Shown here piece after piece: positions 1-6,121 of a stretch of DNA of 6,335 bases (the stretch's first letter is position 1; every line of letters begins with the position of its first letter). The notes beneath the pieces were generated by a model. It did not search any database, was not told the DNA's origin, and saw nothing but the letters and a program-made list of their open reading frames with translations. This DNA comes from Sphingomonadaceae bacterium (GTDB lineage: Bacteria > Pseudomonadota > Alphaproteobacteria > Sphingomonadales > Sphingomonadaceae), in assembly GCA_947446935.1 (NCBI GenBank), contig CANFIV010000094.1, positions 1-6,335 of the forward strand. Direction: 5' to 3'. Position numbers and translations under genes: made by a program.

Positions 1-702
1 ATAGACGCCGATGCGGATCGGGCTGTCTGGCCCCAGTTCGGCGCGCGCTGCATCGATGGCTGCAGCCATGACTTCGGGCTGGCTGCAATTGAACAGCAGC
101 GCCGCTGCGCCGAGATCGCGCGCGGCCCGGGCCGCCTGGGTCACGCTTTCGCCCGAGCGCAAGCTGGGTGCGGCGCTGGTGTCTTCGTCCTGCAAGGTGA
201 ACGAGAGCCACAGCGGCTTGCCCGTGGCTTTGGTTTCGGCGGCGGCGAGTTCCGCCTCAACCAGCGAGGACAGCGTTTCTGCCAGCCAGTGATCGACATG
301 GGGATCAAGCGCGGCGACCAGCGTGGCGACGATGGGGCGGGCGCGGTCCAGATCGACCAGATCGGGGCGATAGGAGCCGCATACCGGCGGAAGCGATCCC
401 GCCACCAGTACGGGATGGTCCGCCGCGTCGGTCACCTCGCGGGCCAGCCGTCCCGCGAGTGCAGCAAGTGCTGCGCCTTCGGCCGCAAAGCGCTCTGCGC
501 CGATGTGGAAGGGCACCACGGCATAGGAATTGGTGGTGATCACATCCGCGCCCGCTGCCACATAGCCGCTGTGAACCGTGCTGACGAAGGCGGGGCCCTC
601 GATGAGCGCGAGCGCCGACCATTCGGGCTGACGGAACGGCGCTCCAAGGCGCGCGAGTTCGCGGCCGGTGCCGCCGTCGAGAATCAGAAGAGGGTTTTGC
701 AT
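1..702 (-). CDS. Homocysteine S-methyltransferase family protein (MmuM-like), C-terminus cut by window edge
   Basis: Reading the minus strand from the ATG at 702 gives 234 uninterrupted codons to the window edge, beginning MQNPLLILDGGTGRELARLG. The LDGGTGREL start matches the N-terminal signature of the Pfam homocysteine S-methyltransferase domain (LDGxxGTxL in most members). Further on, DVITTNSYAV, a LAETL segment and LLFNCSQPEVM (Cys206) fit the TIM-barrel fold. The NC cysteine is the first zinc ligand in this family; the C-terminal GGCC pair that supplies the others would lie off the window. Family members are usually about 300 residues, so roughly three quarters is present. These enzymes transfer a methyl group to homocysteine to make methionine, from donors such as S-methylmethionine; the donor cannot be told here. 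No strong Shine-Dalgarno is visible before the ATG, but the family signature begins within the first ten residues, which supports this start. It diverges from the cyclic di-GMP gene at 998. Confidence 0.9.
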   Translation of the reverse strand, partial: MQNPLLILDGGTGRELARLGAPFRQPEWSALALIEGPAFVSTVHSGYVAAGADVITTNSYAVVPFHIGAERFAAEGAALAALAGRLAREVTDAADHPVLVAGSLPPVCGSYRPDLVDLDRARPIVATLVAALDPHVDHWLAETLSSLVEAELAAAETKATGKPLWLSFTLQDEDTSAAPSLRSGESVTQAARAARDLGAAALLFNCSQPEVMAAAIDAARAELGPDSPIRIGVY

Positions 703-791
703 TGTGCGGATCGTACTCGGAAAGGGTGTGTCGGGGTGAACGCTAGCACGGCACATCGCGCAGCGGCAGGGGCCGCAGGAAAACCGGCTCA

Positions 792-813
792 GCCACTTTG
801 CATCCAAAGTGGC
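792..813. repeat. Perfect 9-bp inverted repeat, possible operator or leader hairpin
   Basis: Arms GCCACTTTG (792-800) and CAAAGTGGC (805-813) are perfectly complementary around a 4-base spacer. It lies 90 bp upstream of the methyltransferase start and 131-185 bp upstream of the possible GGDEF-EAL starts. No T-run follows directly on either strand, so it does not look like a classical intrinsic terminator. Because it sits between divergent genes, a protein-binding operator or a hairpin in the methyltransferase leader RNA is more likely. The function is unproven. Confidence 0.5.
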
Positions 814-983
814 AACGTCAGGTAGATGCGGCCCAAAAAAGATTTAAAAACAGAGCTTTGAAATATCGCATCAAGGCCTGTTTTTCCGCCAAGATTTCGA
901 AGCGCTTACCATTGCGCAAGGTTTCCAGACTATCCGTTGAGGCGTGACCAAGACCACCGAACAAAGCTTGCCCGCCCTGCCGC

Positions 984-988
984 GGAGA
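984..988 (+). promoter_or_regulatory. Shine-Dalgarno GGAGA deciding the ATG 998 start
   Basis: GGAGA sits 9 bases before ATG 998, a normal spacing. If translation began at GTG 944, these bases would be coding and would include AGA, a rare arginine codon in such GC-rich DNA. The only purine-rich run before GTG 944 is GAGG at 939-942, just one base from the start codon and too close to work as a usual ribosome-binding site. Confidence 0.5.
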
Positions 989-997
989 CTTCCGGCC

Positions 998-3304
998 ATG
1001 GCCGTTTTGGGTCTTGTCGATTCGGCCGAAGGGGATTGGGCGCGTCTGCGTGGTCTGCAGTATGCGGGCCTGTCCCGGCTGGTCAGCACGCGGCTTGCGG
1101 CCCATGCGCTGGCCGCGCTACTGGTGGTCCAGGCGCTGGCGGGCACTGTCAGCATTCTTATTCTGTTGAGCTGGACCGCCCTGCTCGCTGGTGTGATGGT
1201 GCACGGCGCGCGCATCGACCGCAGCCTTGAGGATGCCGATCGCCGGCGGGTGACGCGGCAGGAAATTCAGCGGCAAACCGTTGGCGCAGTTGCGGCCGGG
1301 GCCGTCTGGGTGATCCCGATCGTGCTGCTCTCGCCTTATGGTTCGGGAGAGCAGCGGCTATTGGTGTGGACGGTCATGGCTATGCTGATGGCCGGAACCG
1401 CGCTTGCGTTTGCCACCGTGCCGTTGAGTGCAGTGCTGTTCAACGCGATCCTCGGAATCGCCAGCATCGCGATCTTCATGTGGTACGGCAAGATGACCGC
1501 GGCCGCTGCGGCGGTGACGTTCGTGATCTTTCTCGCCGTGGGCAGTATCGAGGCGGCGCGCGCATTCCTTGCCGGCAAAGTGGCCGAGGCAGGAATGGCC
1601 GAGAAGAGCGAAGTGGTCTCGCTGCTGCTGCGCGAATTCGAGGAGGGCGAGGCCGATTGGCTGTGGCAGACCGATTCGACGCGGCGCGTGCGGTCCGCAA
1701 GCCCTCGCTTTGCCTTTGCGCTGGGTGAGGACCCGGAAGACCTTGACGGCAAGCCGCTGATTCAACTGATCGCGGGGGCCTCTTGGGAGGACGGCCATTT
1801 CCACTCGTCGCTTCACGATCTGGCCGAAAAACTCAAGCGCCGCGAGAGCTTTTCGAACTTGCTGGTGCGCGTGACCCTGCACGGCCATCACCGTTGGTGG
1901 GAGCTCTCCGCCTCGCCCAAATTTGATGAGAACGCCAATTTCATCGGCTTCCGCGGCGTCGGTTCTGATGTGACCGAGCAGCGCGAGAGCGCCGACAAGA
2001 TTGCCCATCTCGCGCGCTATGATACGCTGACCGGGCTGCCCAACCGCCTAATGCTGACCGAAACGCTGGGTGAGGCGATGAGCGAGGCCGATCGCTGGCG
2101 GATGCGCTGCGGCTTCATGATGATCGACCTCGACCGGTTCAAGGCGGTCAACGATACGCTTGGCCACCTCGTGGGTGACCAGCTCCTCGCGCGGGTTTCG
2201 GACCGGCTCAAGTCGCTGATGAGCGATAACGAGCTGTGCGGACGCCTTGGCGGCGACGAGTTTGCGATCGTGGTGCGCGATGCGACGGACGGCGACCGCA
2301 TCCGCCATGTTGCGAATGCGGTGATCACCGCGCTCTCGCAGCCCTACGAGATCGACCACCATACGCTCTACGTCGGCGCGAGCGTCGGTTCGGCGATCGG
2401 GCCGCGCGACGGGGCGACGGTCGAGACGCTGATGCGCAATGCCGATCTCGCGCTTTACCGCGCCAAGGACGAGGGCGGCGGCCAGCATTTCGACTACGAG
2501 CCCGCACTGCATGCGCATGCCGAAGAGCGCCGCAAGCTTGAGTTTTCCCTGCGCCACGCACTGGAGCGCGGCGAGTTCGCGCTGGCCTATCAGCCGGTGG
2601 TCGATGCCATCACCGAAGAGCCGCTGAGCTTCGAGGCGCTGCTGCGCTGGAATTCGGCTGAACATGGGCAGGTGAGCCCGGTGAAGTTCATTCCGCTTGC
2701 GGAAGACACGCGCCTGATCGTGCCGATCGGCGAATGGGTTCTGCGCACGGCCTGCCACGAGGCGATGAACTGGCCTTCGCATATCAAGGTCGCAGTCAAC
2801 GTTTCAGGCGAGCAACTGCTTGATCCCAGCTTCGCCGAAGTCGTGGTCAGTGCGCTGGCATCGAGCGGATTGCCGCCGCACCGGCTCGAGATCGAGGTGA
2901 CCGAAAGCATTTTCGTGCGCGACGGGACCGCCGCGCAGCAGACGCTCGAGCGGATTATGTCGCTGGGCTGCGGGGTCGCGCTCGATGACTTCGGTACGGG
3001 CTATTCCTCGCTCGGCTACCTTAGAAAACTGCGTTTCTCGACGATCAAGGTCGACCGCAGCTTCGTGCAGGGCGCAGCGCGCGACAATCCGGAAAGCCTT
3101 GCCATCGTGCGCGCGGTGGTGGCGATGGCCGATGCGCTGGAGATGTCGACGACCGCCGAGGGCGTCGAGACCGAGGAAGAGCTCGCCAAAATCCGGCTGC
3201 TTGGCTGCAAGAAAATACAGGGCTACTTTTTCGGTCGCCCGATGACGCCCGCGGATGCCATCGCCATGTTCGAGACGCTGGCCTTGCGGTCTATCCGCGC
3301 CTGA
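998..3304 (+). CDS. Membrane-anchored PAS-GGDEF-EAL cyclic di-GMP cyclase/phosphodiesterase
   Basis: A 768-residue protein from ATG 998 (786 from GTG 944; numbering here is from 998). Hydrophobic segments at about 35-69, 94-113, 121-140, 143-162 and 167-187 suggest five or six membrane helices of a sensory anchor I cannot assign to a named family. A PAS-like region follows (about 219-327, including WLWQTD and the closing FRGVGSDVTEQ). The GGDEF domain has DTLTGLPNR, the metal-binding FMMIDLDRFK and an intact GGDEF (418-422), so diguanylate cyclase activity is possible. The usual inhibitory RxxD site just upstream is replaced by SDNE. The EAL domain keeps its catalytic landmarks: FEALLRW (EAL 546-548), NVS, EVTES, DDFGTGYSS (663-671), IKVDRSF, AEGVET and a final QGYFFGRPM. 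Cyclic di-GMP phosphodiesterase activity is therefore likely. In tandem proteins one domain is often regulatory, so the net activity is not certain. It controls cyclic di-GMP, the signal for biofilm versus motile life. It ends 3 bp from the convergent purQ stop. Confidence 0.93.
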   Translation: MAVLGLVDSAEGDWARLRGLQYAGLSRLVSTRLAAHALAALLVVQALAGTVSILILLSWTALLAGVMVHGARIDRSLEDADRRRVTRQEIQRQTVGAVAAGAVWVIPIVLLSPYGSGEQRLLVWTVMAMLMAGTALAFATVPLSAVLFNAILGIASIAIFMWYGKMTAAAAAVTFVIFLAVGSIEAARAFLAGKVAEAGMAEKSEVVSLLLREFEEGEADWLWQTDSTRRVRSASPRFAFALGEDPEDLDGKPLIQLIAGASWEDGHFHSSLHDLAEKLKRRESFSNLLVRVTLHGHHRWWELSASPKFDENANFIGFRGVGSDVTEQRESADKIAHLARYDTLTGLPNRLMLTETLGEAMSEADRWRMRCGFMMIDLDRFKAVNDTLGHLVGDQLLARVSDRLKSLMSDNELCGRLGGDEFAIVVRDATDGDRIRHVANAVITALSQPYEIDHHTLYVGASVGSAIGPRDGATVETLMRNADLALYRAKDEGGGQHFDYEPALHAHAEERRKLEFSLRHALERGEFALAYQPVVDAITEEPLSFEALLRWNSAEHGQVSPVKFIPLAEDTRLIVPIGEWVLRTACHEAMNWPSHIKVAVNVSGEQLLDPSFAEVVVSALASSGLPPHRLEIEVTESIFVRDGTAAQQTLERIMSLGCGVALDDFGTGYSSLGYLRKLRFSTIKVDRSFVQGAARDNPESLAIVRAVVAMADALEMSTTAEGVETEEELAKIRLLGCKKIQGYFFGRPMTPADAIAMFETLALRSIRA

Positions 3305-3317
3305 TTTTCAGGCTGCG
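3296..3317. other. Small hairpin spanning two convergent stop codons
   Basis: GCCTGA (3299-3304) and TCAGGC (3308-3313) pair perfectly around TTT; with one bulged T at 3314 the stem extends by CGC/GCG. The stem contains the TGA stop of the GGDEF-EAL gene and, on the other strand, the TGA stop of purQ. Three of the pairs follow automatically from the two TGA stops facing each other. No T-run follows on either side, so intrinsic termination is doubtful, yet no other terminator is visible between these convergent genes. Confidence 0.3.
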
Positions 3318-3988
3318 ACGTTCAGCCCGGCAAGCACGCTTTCGAACAGCGCACGGCCATCGCTGCCGCCATGCGCAGGTTCGATCATCCGTTCAGGGTG
3401 CGGCATCATGCCGAGAACATTGCCTCCCGCGTTCAGCACGCCCGCGATATCGCGCTGCGAACCGTTGACCTGATCGGCGTAGCGGAAGGCGACGCGGCCT
3501 TCGCCCTCAAGCCGGTCGAGGGTTTCGGCATCGGCGAAATAGTTGCCGTCGTGGTGCGCCACCGGGATCACGATGCGCTGGCCCGCCGTGTAGCGTGCGG
3601 TGAACAGCGACTGGTTGTTTTCGACCACGAGCGGCACATCGCGGCAGACGAAGCGGATGCCGGCATTGCGCATCAGCGCGCCGGGGAGCAGCCCGGCTTC
3701 GGTGAGAACCTGAAAGCCATTGCACACGCCGAGCACGGTGACGCCCCGGTTCGCAGCGGCGACCACTGCCTGCATGACCGGCGAGCGCGCGGCCATCGCG
3801 CCCGAGCGCAAGTAGTCACCATAGGAAAAGCCGCCGGGCAGCGCGATGAAATCGAGGCCTGAAGGCAGTTCCGCATCGCCGTGCCACACGCGGTGGACTG
3901 TGCCGCCGGTGATCTGTTCGATCGCGACCGCCATATCACGGTCGCAGTTGGAGCCGGGGAAAGTGATGACAGCAGCGGTGAAAGCCAT
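3308..3988 (-). CDS. purQ: Phosphoribosylformylglycinamidine synthase subunit PurQ (glutaminase)
   Basis: A complete 226-residue class I glutamine amidotransferase, the usual length for stand-alone PurQ. It starts [18 protein letters not shown], a hallmark of PurQ. It also has [14 protein letters not shown], the nucleophile elbow GVCNGFQ (Cys89) and MMPHPERM supplying the catalytic His197 and Glu199. PurQ hydrolyses glutamine and delivers ammonia to PurL, which converts FGAR to FGAM with ATP in purine synthesis; PurS bridges the two subunits. The ATG at 3988 lies 2 bp after the purS stop. AAAAGG at 4004-3999 (minus strand), inside the end of purS, is a likely ribosome-binding site, so the two genes are co-transcribed. 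No purL follows: downstream is the convergent GGDEF-EAL gene. Confidence 0.97.
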   Translation of the reverse strand: MAFTAAVITFPGSNCDRDMAVAIEQITGGTVHRVWHGDAELPSGLDFIALPGGFSYGDYLRSGAMAARSPVMQAVVAAANRGVTVLGVCNGFQVLTEAGLLPGALMRNAGIRFVCRDVPLVVENNQSLFTARYTAGQRIVIPVAHHDGNYFADAETLDRLEGEGRVAFRYADQVNGSQRDIAGVLNAGGNVLGMMPHPERMIEPAHGGSDGRALFESVLAGLNVAA

Positions 3989-3990
3989 GG

Positions 3991-4224
3991 TCAGGCGACC
4001 TTTTCGATCCGGAAGTTTTCAATCACCTGATTGGCGAGCAGCTTGCGGCACATGTCATCCAGCGCCGCGTCGGTCGTGCTGTCGGCCACATCAAGCTCTA
4101 TCAGCCGCCCTGCGCGCACATCGTTGACCCCGGAAAAGCCAAGACCTTCAAGCGCATGGTGGATCGCGCGGCCCTGCGGATCGAGCACCCCGTTCTTGAG
4201 GCTGACGTGAACGCGGACTTTCAT
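3991..4224 (-). CDS. purS: Phosphoribosylformylglycinamidine synthase subunit PurS
   Basis: A complete 77-residue protein beginning [20 protein letters not shown], the typical PurS opening, with [14 protein letters not shown] in the middle and [10 protein letters not shown] near the end. PurS is a small dimeric protein that joins PurL and PurQ and helps pass ammonia between them. It occurs in organisms that split FGAM synthase into three polypeptides, unlike the single large PurL of gamma-proteobacteria. AAAGG at 4235-4231 (minus strand) lies 6 bases before the ATG, a good ribosome-binding site. It is the first gene of a purS-purQ unit. The gene upstream diverges, so a purS promoter should lie in 4225-4535. 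Confidence 0.96.
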   Translation of the reverse strand: MKVRVHVSLKNGVLDPQGRAIHHALEGLGFSGVNDVRAGRLIELDVADSTTDAALDDMCRKLLANQVIENFRIEKVA

Positions 4225-4304
4225 GGGCGGCCTTTCGCGAGGAGGCTGGGAGACTCGGCTGCGCCTATGCCCCGCCGCGCGGAGAAGGGCAAGTTTGGGC
4301 GCAA

Positions 4305-4324
4305 GTTGACACGGTTGACACGGT
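4305..4324. repeat. Two tandem copies of GTTGACACG plus GT
   Basis: The 9-mer GTTGACACG occurs at 4305-4313 and again directly at 4314-4322, followed by GT, the start of a third copy. Each copy holds TTGACA, the sigma-70 -35 consensus on the plus strand (4306-4311 and 4315-4320), but no -10-like hexamer lies 16-18 bases downstream. It is 81 bp upstream of purS, on its promoter side. It could be a repeated protein-binding site or chance slippage. Confidence 0.5.
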
Positions 4325-4504
4325 CCAGAGGGAAAATCCGGGAGGCCCTTGGCGCTGCGGCAGGGTGCGCGCCCGCAGCGGGCCAGGTGGATTGTGACAT
4401 GCGAGAAACGGCGAAAATGCTGGCCATGGGGAGCGTATAGCAGACTGCCCCGCTGTAGGAAAATCGCGCGGAGGCTGTCGGGGCTGCACGGTATCGATGC
4501 TTTT

Positions 4505-4528
4505 AAATAACAGACGTGTCTGTTATTT
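4505..4528. promoter_or_regulatory. 24-bp palindrome, candidate TetR-family autoregulatory operator
   Basis: Arms AAATAACAGAC (4505-4515) and GTCTGTTATTT (4518-4528) are perfectly complementary, with a 2-bp centre GT. The repeat ends 7 bp before the TetR-family start at 4536. Its AT-rich ends stand out from the surrounding GC-rich DNA. TetR-family dimers typically bind palindromes of this size that overlap their own promoter, so self-repression of this operon is the natural reading. The palindrome is seen directly; the binding protein is inferred from position. Confidence 0.82.
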
Positions 4529-4535
4529 TTAGGCC

Positions 4536-5153
4536 ATGCCCCGAGTCACACCCCACGACCGGCTCGAGCGCGTGCTCGCGGCCGCGCGGGATGCCTTTGC
4601 CGAGCGTGGCTTCGCAGCCACGCCGATGGAGGACATTGCCCGGCGGGTCGGCATCAGCCGCAGCGCGCTTTATGCCTTGTTCGACAGCAAGGAATCGCTG
4701 TTTCGCGCACTGGTGAGCGGGATGATCGAGGACGTGTTGCCCGCAGCATTGCCGGAACTTGGCGAGATGCCCGCGCCCGACGTGCTGCGCCGCTTCGTGC
4801 GCGTGGTGCTGCTGCGGCTTTCGACCGGCGATATCGCGTTTCTGCCGCGCCTGATCATTGGCGAAGGGCAAGCCTTTCCCGACCTCGTGCGCTTCTATCA
4901 CGACCATGCACTGACCCGCGTGTTCGGCGCGATCGAAAGCATCATCCGCCACGGGGTGCGGCGCGGCGAGTTCGTTTGCGTCGATCCCGCGCTGGCGGCG
5001 CGCAGTGTGGCGGGCGGGGTGATGCTGTCCGCGCTGTGGCGCGTGGTGTTCGAACCGGTGGGCGCGCGCCCGCTCGATATCGACGCCATGGCGCGAAGCC
5101 ATGCCGATCTGATGCTGAGTGGCCTATGCCTGAGGGAGGAACCCGCGAGATGA
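4536..5153 (+). CDS. TetR/AcrR-family transcriptional regulator
   Basis: A 205-residue protein, normal length for the family. Residues about 8-54 form the TetR_N DNA-binding domain: RVLAAARDAFAERGFAATPM, then the helix-turn-helix MEDIARRVGISRSALYALF (31-49) and the following SKESLFRAL. The C-terminal ligand-binding and dimerisation half (about 75-195) is helical, and its pattern resembles the AefR-like C-terminal domain, though that assignment is from memory. The ligand is unknown. Starting at ATG 4536 keeps the complete HTH; no good Shine-Dalgarno precedes it because the palindrome ends 7 bp upstream. Its stop overlaps the start of the HlyD-type gene (ATGA), so it is the first gene of the exporter operon and probably represses it. 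E. coli CecR (YbiH) occupies the same place before ybhGFSR. Confidence 0.93.
   Translation: MPRVTPHDRLERVLAAARDAFAERGFAATPMEDIARRVGISRSALYALFDSKESLFRALVSGMIEDVLPAALPELGEMPAPDVLRRFVRVVLLRLSTGDIAFLPRLIIGEGQAFPDLVRFYHDHALTRVFGAIESIIRHGVRRGEFVCVDPALAARSVAGGVMLSALWRVVFEPVGARPLDIDAMARSHADLMLSGLCLREEPAR
5133..5140 (+). promoter_or_regulatory. Strong Shine-Dalgarno AGGGAGGA deciding the HlyD start
   Basis: AGGGAGGA, inside the last codons of the TetR gene, contains the core GGAGG (5135-5139), 10 bases before ATG 5150. It fixes the adaptor start at 5150, although the same frame stays open upstream to 4976 within the TetR gene. Confidence 0.75.
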
Positions 5154-6121
5154 CCTTGCGCCGACGTGCCTTGATTGTGATCGCCGCTGCCGCGCTGATC
5201 GGTGGGGGCTGGTGGCTGCTGGGGCGGCGCGCCGGGCCAGACCCGTGGCTGGGATATGTCGAGGGTGAGGCGCTGTACGTTGCCGCGCCGGTTTCGGGCA
5301 CGCTGGCGAGGCAGCCGGTCGAGCGTGGCGGGCACGTGGCGGCAGGGGCCGAACTGTTTGCGCTTGATCCGCGCACGGCGGATGCCGATGCGGCCCAGGC
5401 CGAGGCGCAAGTGGCGGGTGCGCAGTCCTCGCTCGCGGACCTTGGCGCGGCGCGTGAGCGGGCACCCGAGATCGATGTGGCGCGGGCGGCTGAGGCTTCG
5501 GCGCGCGCCCAGCTGGTCAAGGCGGAAGCCGATTACCGCCGCTTTGCCGATCTGGCGGGCAAGGGCTTTGCCAGCCGCACCCAGCTTGATGCGGCGCGCG
5601 CCGCGCGGGACAGCGCGGCGGCGAGTGTGGCGCAGGCTGTGGCGCAGCAGCGTTCGGGCGAACTGACCGTGGGGCGGACTACGCAGCAGGCTGCGGCTGC
5701 CGCAAGTGTCGCAGGCGCGCGGGCGGCGCTGGCGGCGCAGGCGCGGCGACGGCAGGAAATCGCGCCGGTTTCGCCTGCGGCGGGCCAGATCGAGCAAACC
5801 TATTTCAATCCGGGCGAATGGGTGCCGGCGAACCAGCCGGTGGTGGCCATCATTCCCGATGACAAGCGCAAGATTCGCTTCTTTGTGCCGCAGGACAGGA
5901 TCGCGGCGCTGCGGCCGGGGCAGGTGGTGCGGTTTACCTGCGATGGCTGCGAAGGCGAACGTTCGGCAACGATCCGCTTTATCGCGCCGCGCGCCGAGTT
6001 TACGCCGCCGGTGATCTATAGCGAGCATGCGCGGGCCAAGCTGGTGTTCATGGTGGAGGCGGCGCTGCCGGCGGACAAGGCGCTGCCGCTCGGGTTGCCG
6101 GTGGCGGTTGTGGTGCCATGA
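5150..6121 (+). CDS. HlyD-family periplasmic adaptor subunit (YbhG-like)
   Basis: A 323-residue membrane-fusion protein, close in length to E. coli YbhG. A positively charged start (LRRR) and a hydrophobic stretch (residues 7-25) form an N-terminal signal anchor. Then comes the first lipoyl/barrel half (YVEGEALYVAAPVSGTL, 36-52, to about 73). An Ala/Gln/Arg-rich region (about 75-205) is the predicted coiled-coil hairpin. The second lipoyl half follows (IAPVSPAAGQI to VVAIIPDD, 204-238), then a barrel region with FTCDGCEGE (Cys264, Cys267) and AEFTPPVIYS (282-291). It would link the inner-membrane ABC transporter to the periplasm and an outer-membrane channel. Start 5150 is chosen for its strong ribosome-binding site and ATGA overlap with the TetR gene; its stop overlaps the ATPase start in the same way. 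The substrate is unknown. Confidence 0.92.
   Translation: MTLRRRALIVIAAAALIGGGWWLLGRRAGPDPWLGYVEGEALYVAAPVSGTLARQPVERGGHVAAGAELFALDPRTADADAAQAEAQVAGAQSSLADLGAARERAPEIDVARAAEASARAQLVKAEADYRRFADLAGKGFASRTQLDAARAARDSAAASVAQAVAQQRSGELTVGRTTQQAAAAASVAGARAALAAQARRRQEIAPVSPAAGQIEQTYFNPGEWVPANQPVVAIIPDDKRKIRFFVPQDRIAALRPGQVVRFTCDGCEGERSATIRFIAPRAEFTPPVIYSEHARAKLVFMVEAALPADKALPLGLPVAVVVP

Larger units (their letters stand above)
703..997. other. Divergent intergenic region between methyltransferase and GGDEF-EAL genes
   Basis: This stretch separates two genes pointing away from each other, so it should hold both promoters. It contains a perfect 9-bp inverted repeat (792-813), a smaller GCGGC/GCCGC stem (763-776) and an AT-rich patch (about 835-866) in otherwise GC-rich DNA. 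I could not match a convincing -35/-10 pair on either strand. The reading frames that cross it are fragments running out of the flanking genes and have no recognisable protein character. The last 54 bases would be coding if the plus-strand gene starts at GTG 944. Confidence 0.6.
4225..4535. other. Divergent intergenic region between purS and the TetR operon
   Basis: This 311-bp gap holds the purS ribosome-binding site (4231-4235, minus strand), a 9-bp tandem repeat (4305-4324), a GC-rich stem (CGCTGCGG 4353-4360 with CCGCAGCG 4373-4380, 12-base loop) and the candidate TetR operator (4505-4528). Short open frames crossing it are low-complexity, arginine/alanine-rich fragments without protein character. 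No convincing -35/-10 pair could be assigned for purS, and no known riboswitch was recognised. Confidence 0.65.

Noticed and set aside
763..776. GCGGC/GCCGC stem as a terminator
   Set aside because: Only 5 bp, purely G/C, without a T-run, and between divergent genes where no terminator is expected.
289..825. A 178-codon plus-strand open frame at the left end
   Set aside because: It lies mostly antisense to the methyltransferase gene, has a low-complexity Arg/Ala/Gly/His composition and no recognisable motif; it is a shadow of GC-rich coding DNA.
2048..2782. A 244-codon minus-strand open frame inside the GGDEF-EAL gene
   Set aside because: It is antisense to clearly conserved catalytic domains and its Arg/His-rich translation is typical of an antisense shadow.
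4306..4343. TTGACA hexamers as the -35 of a plus-strand promoter for the TetR operon
   Set aside because: No -10-like hexamer occurs 16-18 bases after either copy, and the site is over 200 bp from the regulator's start.
4353..4380. GC-rich stem CGCTGCGG/CCGCAGCG in the purS-TetR gap as a terminator or riboswitch
   Set aside because: Its 8-bp stem has a 12-base loop and no T-run, lies between divergent genes, and such stems are common in DNA this GC-rich.
4503..5102. A 199-codon minus-strand open frame opposite the TetR gene
   Set aside because: The plus strand carries an intact TetR helix-turn-helix; the minus translation is His/Arg/Gln-rich noise.
4976..5149. An in-frame extension of the HlyD gene to an upstream start
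   Set aside because: It would overlap 178 bases of the TetR gene, encodes Arg/Gly-rich sequence unlike the family, and lacks the strong ribosome-binding site present before 5150.
4898..6028. A 376-codon minus-strand open frame opposite the TetR and HlyD genes
   Set aside because: It covers two well-supported genes on the other strand, is full of Arg/Pro/His runs and shows no family motif.
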